NCBI RefSeq assembly: GCF_030936135.1
Contig: NC_082605.1
Coordinates: forward strand, 15,210,261 to 15,274,260
Source of the DNA: Gavia stellata
Lineage: Eukaryota > Chordata > Aves > Gaviiformes > Gaviidae
Length of the DNA stretch: 64,000 nucleotides
Direction: 5' to 3'
Shown: positions 11,701 through 22,958 of the stretch, piece after piece
How positions within the stretch are numbered: position 1 is the first letter of the stretch
Layout: every line of letters begins with the position of its first letter
Position numbers and translations under genes: made by a program
The notes under the pieces: model-generated
What the model was told of the DNA's origin: nothing
What the model saw: the letters and a program-made list of their open reading frames with translations, nothing else
Database searches by the model: none

Positions 11701-14700
11701 CAGCATTTCTTGGGCTAAAGCAGAGCTGAGGGTGGATGCTTACGGTCACTCTCAGGAGGGCAACTAGCAGCCTCGGGGATTTTTTGACAACAGCAATTTG
11801 TAAATTCAGGCTTGCAGAAGGAGGCTGGGCTCTCGGTCCGGGTACACGGTCAGGCTCACGTTACCGCAGCTCCTGTGCTGCTCCTGGGGAGCACCAGCCA
11901 GGTGGCCACTTTGCTGCCTAGTCGAGTGGAAAATTGCAAATGCTTCAAATAGCACTGGGTGTTATTTTATTCATAAAGAAAACACAATTTGACACAGATG
12001 AGTGCCTCGCTGACCTCTGCCTGTCTTTGCCCGCTCCCCTCCCAAATCCTTGCGGTGGGGCTGGCCCCAGAAGGCAAGCACAGCCCTCCCGCCGCCGTGA
12101 AAACTGGCAAATTGCGTCTGATTTCACAGACTACCCAGAAAAAAGTGCAAAAATAGCTTACGCAGGGAAGCAGCATGGGAAGAGGAGCTCGCCGGAGCCG
12201 CCAGCCCTGGGACAGGGATCCCCAATAAAGTCCCTACGGAGGCCTGAGCAAATGCCACTCCCCGGCTGCACGGGGCCCCGGGGTGGCTGGGGAGATGGAG
12301 TGCGACGCACCAGACCTTAGCCGAAAATTTCCTGCAGATTAATGACAGCAATCAGTGACAGGGCTCAGCCCTGCGGCAGCCGGTGCGCAAAGCTCATTTG
12401 TCAGCATTCAAGCCGACTGCGAAGCCTGACATCCCGCTGCAAAGGGCACGGGGAGGCTCTCGGCAGCTCCCCAGCACAAGCCGGAGCAGCGCATCCATCC
12501 ATCCGTGCGGTGCTGATGGACCTGCTGTTCTCCCTTGGTCCTAAGGAAATCCTCACCTGCAGTTCAGTGCTTTTTAATCTGGTCCCTTGCAATGTGCAGA
12601 GCACATAACGATTCTGCATGCCAGGACAGAGACAAATTCTCACCCTGCTATCTGTTGGCAATACCTGCATCGCCCACCTCAATGTTGTTATCAGCAGTTA
12701 AGCTGTTGCTATGGATAAACCATTTTTTACCTGTCTCAGGAGCTTATTTTTGCCCTGTGCTGGAGGTGTGGTACCACTGATGATGTGAAAGACTGCTCCA
12801 CTATTTCTGGGGATGCTGCTGACTGCACGGGAAGAGCATCAGTCACCGGCACAAAAGGGCTCCAGCAGTTTTGCAGAGAATTGCTGTCATGCTGCAGAGA
12901 GACCATTAAGACACTCTAAAGTGCCTTGAAGAATGGCATTTTGGAAAAATGGAGGCTTATGCTACATGAATAATAGGGACAATATTTATTTCTGGCAGTG
13001 TGCCATGCTGTCCTAGAGCCATCAGGCTGCAGCGGAGTCATTACTCCATTTCACAACTACGGACTCTATGTTAGGGGCCAAGGATAGTGCTGCCATCAGA
13101 AATCTGCCCTTCTAACACCACCTTGTTGTGCTCTTTACCTGGCCAGGGTCACTAGAATTGGCCCTTAACTTGGAAAAATGGGGTTTGGGAAAAATAAGGG
13201 CAGAAGTGCCCCGGCAGCCCCAGGCACTGCTGGTAGCAGGCTGGCAAGGCAGAACGGGGTGGTCTGTTCCCTGCGGGCAGCATACACCAGCGGCAACCGG
13301 CTGGGTCCCGTGTGGGAGGTCCCGAAGGAAAGGGGCCAAAAGGGAGGAGGTTTGGCTGTTATCTGGGATGAGATGGCACCCGCCCGGCTGCCCGCCACCA
13401 TGGGCTGCAAATGGAGGAGGCAGCGGAGGAAGAGTTGAAGCGTCCCTGTTATCGCAGGGTTCATGAGGAGGCAGCAGGCACCACTCGAACAAGCCCTTCT
13501 GCAGTGGAGCAAAGCAGTGGAGCCTTTAATTGCTTTAATCCATTTTTATTTGAGGACCTCTGAGCCATCCCAGACCTGGCAGCTGCTGCATTTCCCACGC
13601 AGTAATCTTCCTGGTCTCCCCATGAGCACATCGTGCACCTCCCTTCAGTCCGAGCCCTCCTCCATGGCTCCCTTGCAGCACTGGATGCTGCAGGCAGCAT
13701 TGGCCAGTGCTGGCCAGCCTCTGCCCTTCCTCCGGAGGGGCGGGCAACATGCTCCTCTGCGTCCTGCCCAGCACCTTCAAACCCCTGTATCGCAGCTTCT
13801 TATGCATGAACTGGTGAGACGTGCTCAGTCGCCTTACTGGCATGGGGACTGCATGTCCTGCGCCTGCGCGCACACCCCTATGCTGCTCCAGGGCAGAGTC
13901 AGCTGTCTAGAGAGTGGGTATGGATATGATGGCAGCTGGTTTTGCACCACGACGAAGGGTGCAGCCCGCAGGCTGCTGATCCAGCACAGCTGCAGGAGCA
14001 GCAGTGCAGGTTGGGGAAGGCAGAGCCTTAAACTGGGGCAGCTGTGTGCAAATTAGTTCCCTGCCTGCAGTGAGCCCATAAAAGCCCTCTCAGGACCAAA
14101 GTATCAGTTTTTCTGGAGGCAGGGGGTGGGTTATGGTAGGTGTTGGAGCTGGTTTACCTGTGCTGTCTGGGTACTTGGGATGAAGAGGTAAGAAATAAAG
14201 TGTGATCTCTTTCTGGGAGCAGCCCACTGTAATGAGTTTGGCTTCTGAGGGCTGGGATGTTACAGCATTTTATTTTACTTTCTTCAAAAGCTACAAAAGC
14301 CTGGAGCAGTGTTTCTGCTTAATCAGAGTCCCCAGATATCACCACCTGTGGGACTTTAAAAGGTTGAAGAAGAGGAAGTCAAGAAGAGGCAGGATAAAAT
14401 CACCTTAGAGAGCTTCTGTGGAGGTTTTGGGACCAGCCCTGTCCCAGCTCTCCCACTCTGGGCTGTGCTGCGTCCTGTCAGACAGATGGGAGGACTTACA
14501 GGTGTTTGCTGTCTTGTAAGCCTGAGCTGTTATTTTCTGGGTCTGTGTTATTTTTGCCCAGAAATGGGCTTTTCATCAATGATCTCCCCACTCTCACGAG
14601 GCACTTGAGGACTTTCCTGGTGTGCAAAGTCATCAGCTCTCACTCCTGTCTCTCTGAACCAAGGCTTGTTGCAGGCAGCACATGGCAAGCCCTTCTTCCT

Positions 14701-17700
14701 GAGCAGCACAACGCTCCGGGACACTGAAATGTTGCAGTTCCCAGTTGCCATCCGATTTTTGGATTTGCTCCTGGGGCCAGTGCCACCAAACAACTGGTGG
14801 CATTCAATGACTGTCAGTGGGACTTGTTCTGCTCATGGGCCTTGGCACCCACAGCCCCTCTTGCTGAAAGCAGAGTGGCAGCCCTGGCCGGTGAGGGGGG
14901 ACGGCCGCTGTTCCAGCAGCAGAGCAGGCAGGGTCCCTCGGAGGGCTCTGGGGCTGCCCAGGCACAGGGATGCTTTGAAAGAGCTGGCAGGGACACTGGC
15001 TACCGGCTTTCTGAAATAGCTGTCAGGGAGAGCCAGGAAAATCCCGCTGTGTCTGCCGGTCTGGCGAGCACGATGGGGCAGCAGCGTCCCAGCCCACTGC
15101 CCCAGAGGGCTGTGTCCCTGTCATGTCCCCTGTCACACAGGAGGGGCTGCTGGACCATGGAGCATCTCCTGGGTGTCACAAGCTGCTGCATTTCATGCTT
15201 GTGGTCTTTCTGTGGTTGAGCTCCTCCATCCCTTCAGGGAGCAATTTGGGCCTTGTTCCTCATCTTGTTTTTGAAGCAGTTTCAATTCCAGCTGCTGCCA
15301 ATGCCAGCAGCTGAAGGGAAGATGCTGGTGATGACGAGTCCCAGCCCGTTTCCTTTGGTCTCGTGCAATCGGTGTCCCTGTACCAGGACAGCCACTGTAC
15401 TGGTCCCTTCGTGGAAGTTTCTTCCCTGTGCTCTGCTGCACTGGCATGAAACAGCCCTTTTCTTTCTCATTACAAACCTCTCCTCTGCCAGCCGCAGACA
15501 CAGCTCCTCTTGTTTGCCTTGCTCACTCCTGTGCTTTCCAAAGCAAGGGCCCAGGGTTTTTGTAGTCAGAATGAGAGTTTCTAAGCTTTTTGGTCAATCT
15601 GGATCTTTCATTTAATAATACAGACTTTTAAAAATTTCCCTTTAAACATTGCCTTGGCATTTTGGAGCTCTGGACCACATCTTTTGCAGCTGGCACTAGT
15701 CAAGAAAAGTGATGGTGCTGAGCATGGTGGATGCTGCTGTAGCTGGAGTTACCCTGCATGTGTGGACCTGGTGCTGGGGTGATGCCAGGCAGGATATGTG
15801 CATGCAGACCTGAACTGTCAGGGTTAGTCCCACAGGAGGGATGTCTGCTTTTGGGTCTTCACCTGTGTGTGGGGGTCTGGGGAAGGGAGTCCCTTGCTCA
15901 GCATTAAGTGATGTTCAGAAAATATGACTGCTGCTTCCTGCCTCCTTCAGGATGGGTGGAAAACCCTGAAAATCACAACTTCTATCTCTTATTCTCTCCC
16001 TGCCCTGTGACAGCAGCAGACAGATGCCCTTTTAAGACTGAGAACATTCTCCTGACAGGCAAGATGACTGACTTCTACACAGATGCTTAGTAGGAACATG
16101 ACCCTGCTATTGCCCACAGCAGAGCTGTTGGAAGGGCAGTGGCACTTATTTACCTGTGTGAGAGCTTCCTGCTGCTAAGGAGGGGCAGAGCAAGGGAGTT
16201 ATTCCCCCTCCCACCCTTTTACAGAGGAATTTTGTTAGGACGAGCTGAAGTGGTGTTGATTTTTGTAACCTTCACCTCCCTTATTGTGTGAATAATGTGT
16301 GTGATCGCTGGTGAGAAAACCCCATGATGGCAATTAAGCATGTTGGTGGAGCAGCTTGGCAGAAGCCATAGTTGGTCTGAAATAAGGCTCTGCTCTGGCC
16401 AGCTGTGCCAGGGCGGTTGAGGGACTTGGTGCATGTCCCAGGCTACCTCCCTTGTGCCCTGAAGAGAAGCGTGTACGAAAGACCAGAGAGTGTGTCTCGT
16501 GCCTACGCCTGTGCCCCAGCCAGCACAGAGCTCACTCCTCTGGCTGGGCCATGGGGATACCCTCACTGGTGGGGTGAGTTGTGTTAGTGGGAAAATCCCT
16601 TGAGTGGATTAAATGCCTTGTGATGAGCTGCGTCAGGGACGGGCAACATCAGCAGGTGTTAGGGAAAAAGCTCTGAGTGATGCGGGGGGAGAGCGGTGGC
16701 TGGTGACAAGTTTGCAAGGGCGGTGTTGGGGAGATGTGGCTACGTTTTAGGTTTTGATGGGATTTTCATGCAGGGTGGATGACAACATGGGGGGCTGGGA
16801 GGGAGCAGCACTGCTGTGTGGTCTTCCCAGTTCAGTCACTGCACCTGTAGCCCCCAGAAATGCTGGTCCTCTCCCTCTGTAATGCTCAGACAGAGGAGTT
16901 TTACAGTATGCTCTCAAAGCCCCTGTTTTCAGCATGGGCAGCCAGGTACTGTGGTTTGCCTGAACGAGCAGAGCCTCTCTCCCTGGCGCTGGCATGCTGC
17001 CTCTTGTTGTTTTAAACCAGCCGCAGAGCAAAGCTCCCCGCTCAGTGGCAAGGCTAATCTCAGCTCATCTGACATTAGTGTAAACTGACACTCTTGGGAA
17101 TTTGGGAACAGAAAACTCCCTGGGGAAACGGCTGCTAGGCAAACCCTGCCTTGAGAAACCAGAGAGAAAAAGCAGTGGAGAGGTGCAGGTGCCTGGAAAC
17201 AATCCCCTCCGCTGCCTGGGGGTCTGGGAGCATCTGCCTGGGCACCCTGGGGAGCTGCTGCTGGGGAGACTGGATTGCAGGATTATTTGAAGGTGGTTTG
17301 TGGTGGTTAGAGGGATGTTAGCTGCATTCCTGTGCCCAGCGGGGCTGGTGCTCTGCAGAGCGGAGGAATCGCAGGGGATCGGCCCTGGCTCTGCAGCACC
17401 CCTGAACCAGCCCCTGTCGAAGCCTGTGCCTTGCAGCGACGGGTGACCCAGCAAGGGACTGGGTCCTGCTGGAGCCCTGCTGTCGGCTTGGACCCATGGG
17501 ACAGTGGTGATACCAAAACAGGTTTTCTGGGAGCAGCTGCAGCCTTTGAAAGTAGAAATGTCCTTGGAGCCCTGCTGGCAGCCTTTCCGGTCCCTTTTGT
17601 TGCGGAGCTGGGGATTGCCTTGCACTCCACAATCCGCTACTGTAATCCCCTTGGAGTGCTGCTCTGGGCTAAGCTTAAAAGGGGTGCAGCCGAGACTGCT

Positions 17701-19534
17701 AATGCAGGCAGTGCTGGCGAGGGGTGCCGAGCCTTCCTCCTGCTTTGTGCTTCCATGCAGGTCCCCTCTGGGATGTAGCGGGAGGATGAGGTCGTGCCTG
17801 GCAGAGCCCCTGACCCGCACCATGCCCTGAGCTGGACTGGTTCTACAAGGGCTGGGGAGAGGAGAGCTTTCCTGCCCATCTGGACCCAACCTGGTCTTCA
17901 GGGAGGGCTGGAGCCTGCTGTTCATGCCCACCCTGGGAATGCAGCAGAAGGAGCTGTCTTGTTTCCATCCCCTACCAGCTTCAGCCTAAGGGTAAAGCAC
18001 TCACCCAGGAGCCACCACAGACGTCCCTGCTTGGTGCCAGCTGTGCAGTGGCACAGGCTTTTGTCAACCTGGGCAACGTTTAGGAGGCTGAAACAGGAGT
18101 GGAATCTCTGCCCTTTTGGTGCCCATGAAAGTAAAACTGTTTCAGAGCTTTTTGGGGCTGCTGGCAAGATGAGGGTGAGCTGGCATGACAGGGGAGCCCA
18201 AGCTCCTGGGAGTGTTTCAAAGCCAGGAAATTCAGTGCTGGGCTGCAGTGGGATCGTGGTGCTTCGGGAAGAGGGAGCAATGGGGAAAGCTGTCCAAAAG
18301 CTGTCCGGTCTGGGGGTCGGGAGGCTGGCATAGCTAGCTTTGAATGCAGGAGGGCTGAACTGGGTGGCGCTGAGCCAAGCCTGACCTAACCAGCTTATTT
18401 CCCTGCTTTCAGTAATACCCGTACAAATGCGCTGAGGCCTGAAGGTCATGGCTACGTGAGCAAAGGTCTGGGGATTAGCTGTGGGCAGAGCGTGGCTCCG
18501 CCTGGGTGTGCCGTTGTAGCCCTGAGCCCCGGGAATGACCATGGCTCCTCTGTGCGCGGGAGCCGGCGTGGCATCGGCACCTCAGGTGGGTGCTGGAGAA
18601 ACAGAGGGCTGGCTGGGAGCAGCACCTCCTGTACCTGGCACTTCTCTGAGGTCCAGGAAAATAGATTAATGTTTGCTTGTCCCACATCAGCACTGTTTTT
18701 TCTTCTGGGTGTTGGTAATGCTGGCCAGTGGGTTGCTTTTATGCGTGTTTCCCCTGCAACAGTGTCTAGCTCTGGTTTTGGAAGAAAGCCCGGCAGGTTT
18801 GCAAACTTCTGCAAGGCACCTGGTTTGGATGTGCCCACACCTCTGAAGGCCACAGACCATGCTCAGCGGAGCGGACAGGGTCCCTCCTGGGGCAAAGGGT
18901 CACCACTGTCCCCACTGAAATAGAAGTTACAGACCTAGTGTGGTGCACAAGTGCATTTCTCTTAAAGCCAGGAGACAAGCTCCAGAAGCCTAATACCAGA
19001 TCAGGGCATCACAACTAAATAGTGATGCATCTCTAGGCACTGATGTCATCAGGCATGAAAGCAAAATGACATCTAACAGCATCCTCAGCGTAACCATCTC
19101 TAGCTGCCTCCACATGCCTCTGACTCCATAAGGGCCCACTTCCTTTTGGAGCTCCTTGGGTGCTCTCCCTGGGGAATTTGGAGGAGAGGGAGATGCGCGT
19201 GGGTGCTGTGGGACCTGGCCTGGCTCCTCCCTGTCCCATGAGGGAGCTGGCAGCAATTCACAGGCCAAGAAACACTTGGGGCTCGCTCTGCACCGCATCT
19301 GTGGGAGACAGGCTGCTGGAGGCACTCAGAACAAGCCTGATCTTTCTCCCCAGAAAGCCAAACCTTGGCTGTCCTAATGCAATGCTCTCATCCCCTCCTC
19401 GCTGTCCTGAAAGCCCTGGCAGGCCCCCATGCTGAGCCCATCAGGTGGAATTACTTAATCCAGCCCTGACAAGTGACACCTGCACCCAGGAGCGGGTCCC
19501 TTCCCTCTAATCCCTGGCTGCCGTCAGCTGCCTT
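5719..19534. other. gene-free stretch, GC-rich
   Basis: I see no recognisable gene over this interval. Several long open frames exist because stop codons are rare in this base composition. The longest, 288 residues on the minus strand at 17065-17931, overlaps other open frames on both strands. None shows a family motif or matches a neighbour expected from synteny. The perfect palindrome at 7088-7112 is listed separately. Confidence 0.55.
7088..7112. repeat. perfect 12-bp inverted repeat with 1-nt spacer
   Basis: AAGCTCAACACC at 7088-7099 is followed by T and then its exact reverse complement GGTGTTGAGCTT at 7101-7112. It can extrude as a small cruciform or serve as a dyad protein-binding site. 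No gene edge or element boundary is visible beside it. Confidence 0.95.
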
Positions 19535-19890
19535 AGCACGCGTGGGGCAAAACAAGCAACACGTGAGCAGATGGTGCCTTCTCCATCGTCCCGCCACCGC
19601 TTCAGCAGCCCCGAATAAAACTGCCCTGTTACCTTTTTCCCGTGAGCCGCCCCCATGGTCTGACGTGTCGGCTGTGCCCTGCTCACCCAGGGTGCGGGAC
19701 TGGGTGGTTCCCCGTGGTCACCGGCCCCGTTACTCCCGGGGGGATGCGCGGCTGTACAGCTCCCAGCCTCTCAGCGGCTGCTGCGGGGAGACAGGGGTGA
19801 AATCCAGCCCGTCTGCAGCGGGGTCGGGCGGGAAAGCTTGCTTTTCCTCCCTTCTCCCAGCACGTGGAGAACTCATTTTCTTCATGCACC
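19535..19890. promoter_or_regulatory. CpG-rich patch, candidate promoter
   Basis: About two dozen CpGs fall within about 350 bp of GC-rich sequence, close to vertebrate CpG-island density. It lies about 3 kb beyond the FAM3D stop codon. A possible minus-strand donor (CCTGG/GTGAGC) is visible around 19685. A role as the promoter of a leftward transcript such as a FAM107A isoform is speculative. Confidence 0.3.
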
Positions 19891-22541
19891 TAACGGCTGG
19901 CTCGCGCCCAGGCTCTGCCTGGGCACAAAGGCAGCTTTCATGCTGCGGATGCCCGGTTTCTAAGCTGGGATCCGTATTTTGAGAGGCTGTGGAAGATTAC
20001 AGTAATTGCACTTGACAGGGCAAGATGTCACAGGACGCGGATTCGCCCAGCTGCGGGGCCCTGGCATCCATCGCTCCTCGCCTGTGGCGTCCTTCCTAGC
20101 CGCTGCTTTGGTGCTTTGCCGAAATAAATCTGTACCCCCAAAATAAGGCAGGATTATCCCTCTGCTACCCATCTGCACCCGGCTCTTGGCTCCTGTTGCA
20201 GCACTGGATTTTGCAAACTTTGCTCCTGCGAATGCCCCGGGTTGCCTGTTTGCTGCTGGAGCTCGCTGTGGCCCCTGGGTGAGCCCAGGTTACTCGGAGA
20301 TGCGTTTGGGAGGCCGGGCAGGTCAGGGGTTGTGTTTGCTGAAGTCTCTGGGGGATGCGGCACAGTGAAAACCAGCCAGGTAGGTGCCTGTCTCTGCGGT
20401 AATACAGCTTTCAAAATGCCAAGGCACTAAAAAAATCTCATTTGGGGATTGCTGTCCCTGCACTCACCGCTCTTTTCAGATCTTATTAAAAAATGAGCAA
20501 GCTAGATTTGACTCCTGAAGTTATGTTTATACCCCTGCCTCCCAGATTCTGGACTTTTGAAAAGCTCAGATTTATTTATTGGGACACGGTGACTTTGGCA
20601 GAATGGTTCTTCAAAACACTGGCTGATGATTAAGGTCCCTGCACAGGAGCTGCACTTTCAGCTCTCCCTATTTATTGAAAATAGTGGTGTACCTTAGTTA
20701 ATGCTCAGCGACAGATTCAGAGTTAGGTTTAACTGTCTGTAGTGTGCTGAAAAGTAAATTTCCTTTATTTTGGCTTTAAACCAGATTTCTAATGTGCATT
20801 GCACAGGCCTAGGAAGAGTTTCCTGCAGCTGAAAGGGGATGGTTGTTTCTGGGCTGTCGCTGATGCTGTGTGCTGGTTTACCCCATGCAGCTGCCTTTGC
20901 AGCTCTTACGCTGTTTTCGGTTTGGCTTATGAGCGAATCTAGATCCTTTGAGGGGGCTTAAAATAGTTGGCATATTTATGCTGGCAGTGCAGCAGGGCTG
21001 TGTGATGTGAGGGCTGTTGTGTCTGTTGCGTTGTGTTATTTCTCGCTGCTGCCACGGGTAGGGATGATTCAGCATTTGGGATTAACCGCTGCTGTGGCAG
21101 CAGATTTAGGGATCGATTTATGGCAGAGGCTTCCCTTGATGCATGCAGTCAGGTGCATGTTAAGAGCACAGGAGGATAAGCTGGGATAAAATACTACAGC
21201 TACTGGGGAATTCCTCTGTGATGGATGTTTGGGGCTTTTATTTCAGTTTTGCCTTTGGAAATTCTTCTAGGGATTACACAATTTATTTTGGGATTTTTCC
21301 TTGTTTAGGGAAAACAGATTGCCTCGCTGTTTTTGGATGGTGGTGCTGGGGTTTGGATCCAGGGTTTCATCCCTAAGGCGGATGGCACAGGACAGGCTGT
21401 GTCTCTTCCTGGCCTTATCCTGCCAACGCTCCCTGCTTCTTCTGCTCCCCTGGGGGGACCTGCGGGCTCAATAACCAATGTGAACTGCCTGTAGAAGCTA
21501 TGCTGGGGCAAACCCTGCTGTTAGAGGCAGAAAAGGCTGTGCAGGACTGCCGCATGTTACCCTGCACAGCTCCAAGTGCTCCAGCAGAAACGCTTCACCC
21601 TCATGTTCTGCGAAACTACTGGTCTGCCCAAAGAATGGGGAAAAAACAGATACAGTCATAGGAAATTAAAGTCTGTATATGATGCAAATTTGTCCTTGTC
21701 CATGATGACAGATAAACTTGGGCCACCACCCATGCAGCTTATCTGATCTCAGCACTGCTCGCTCTCAGGGAGGTTTTGGGTACGACGGTGCTTGCGTGAA
21801 TGCACCCAACGTGAGCCGCAGGCAGATGCTCCCCCAGGACCTCCTCGGTGCTGGGCAGCAGCATGGGAACCAACCTGGAAGGAGGTTTGCAGGGCTTTGC
21901 CGGCCTGCATTTGGGCAGGGATCTCTCCTCTCCCGGCGGTGTCGGCTGGGTTGGGTTGGGCTGCAGCTCCCGCAGCAAAGCGGGTGTGCGGGTGCCCGCA
22001 GAGGGGTGCCAGCCTGGGTGCGTGGTATCGTTCCAGACTGATGCTGGCTCTGCCTCTCCCGGTAAAAGGCTCCCACCTATTGGTTATGCTGTACAACTTC
22101 AGGTGGCTGACACACTTGCACATCCATCCCCCCCTCTTTGCCAGGCAAAGTCAGGTTAGCACATCCCTGGTGTGATCGCAACCTTTGGGGGACCTGTCAT
22201 GGAGGCTTTAACTCTGACTTGACCCGGGAAAGATGCAACTGGGTGGGGGAAATGCTTCGGTCTGCAAATATTACCCTGCATTGCTGCAAGGCATCCCTGT
22301 AGCCATTTGGCCTTATTGTGGCTGGAGGAGACAGCGAGGGGTTGGCAGGAGCTCCAGGGGAACCACCAAGGCCTTGGCATCCCCAGGGCTGACTTTGCCC
22401 TGTGCCGTTGTGGGGGAGCACCCGTGTGCAGTGCCATGGGATGGGTGATGGTGGTGCCCAGCTGGTGGCAGAGGGCATGGCAATGCTGTGCTTGCAGGGA
22501 AAAGCCTGGATTATGCTGGAAATGAAATGTGAAGGTAGTGT
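19891..22541. other. gene-free stretch downstream of FAM3D
   Basis: No exon, repeat family or RNA gene is recognised. Part of it may be FAM3D 3' flank. AATAAA hexamers on the minus strand occur only far away, around 21285 and 21238. Confidence 0.5.
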
Positions 22542-22868
22542 TTTATAATTAGGTATCTTATTTAAGAAATCTGAAAAACCTTCTACAAAGTTTTTGGTTT
22601 AAAGACAGAAAAATAAAATACCCCAAATTGACCCATAGACAAGGACAGCTTGGCTGAAACCTGGCTGGGCGTTTGCTCAGGCTCTGCAGACACTTGTACA
22701 GCTCTTCTCCAAGCCCTGCGCAGCCCCTGCTGTGGAATGGCCGGCCTCTGGGAGCGGGCAGCCACTGCTGGGCTGTGGGACTGGGCGGTGGTGGGGCTGG
22801 GGTCCCTGCAATGGGGCTGGTGTCCTGGTGAGACTGGTCCCACCTCCGCGGCAGGCTGGGGCTTGATG
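22542..22868 (-). other. FAM3D: FAM3D 3' UTR (end uncertain)
   Basis: Sequence after the FAM3D stop codon on the minus strand. No canonical AATAAA follows within the first 1.5 kb. The nearest plausible signal is a TATAAA variant at 22547-22542, next to an AATAAG. The true cleavage site is therefore uncertain. A G-quadruplex motif on the opposite strand lies inside (22777-22802). Confidence 0.35.
22777..22802 (+). other. canonical G-quadruplex motif
   Basis: Four G-runs of 3, 3, 4 and 4 are separated by loops of 3, 7 and 2 nt on the plus strand, fitting the G3+N1-7 rule. It lies on the non-transcribed side about 70 bp past the FAM3D stop codon, so it would act at the DNA or R-loop level rather than in the FAM3D mRNA. 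Confidence 0.75.
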
Positions 22869-22958
22869 CTAATCCATCTTCCTGGGGGCACAGCCCTCAA
22901 TCTCCAGCAGCTCAGGCCAGCCGTCATATTTATTTGTCATCTTATCATTTTTTATGTG
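22869..22958 (-). CDS. FAM3D: FAM3D coding exon 9 (terminal)
   Basis: The acceptor CTCTTTTTCCCTGCAG is followed in phase 0 by 29 codons and a TAG at 22871-22869. It encodes residues 197-225, including the GWPE motif and the last conserved cysteine (219). Confidence 0.95.
   Translation of the reverse strand, partial: HIKNDKMTNKYDGWPELLEIEGCAPRKMD

Noticed and set aside
17332-17778. Overlapping long open frames on both strands around 17.1-18.5 kb
   Set aside because: Several frames on both strands are open at once, so the cause is low stop density in GC-rich DNA; none shows a family motif.
1-22000. FAM107A coding exons
   Set aside because: I looked on the minus strand for the conserved NPELIKPKKLLNP and HRELLMNHRRG segments and did not find them; the coding part is presumably outside the window.
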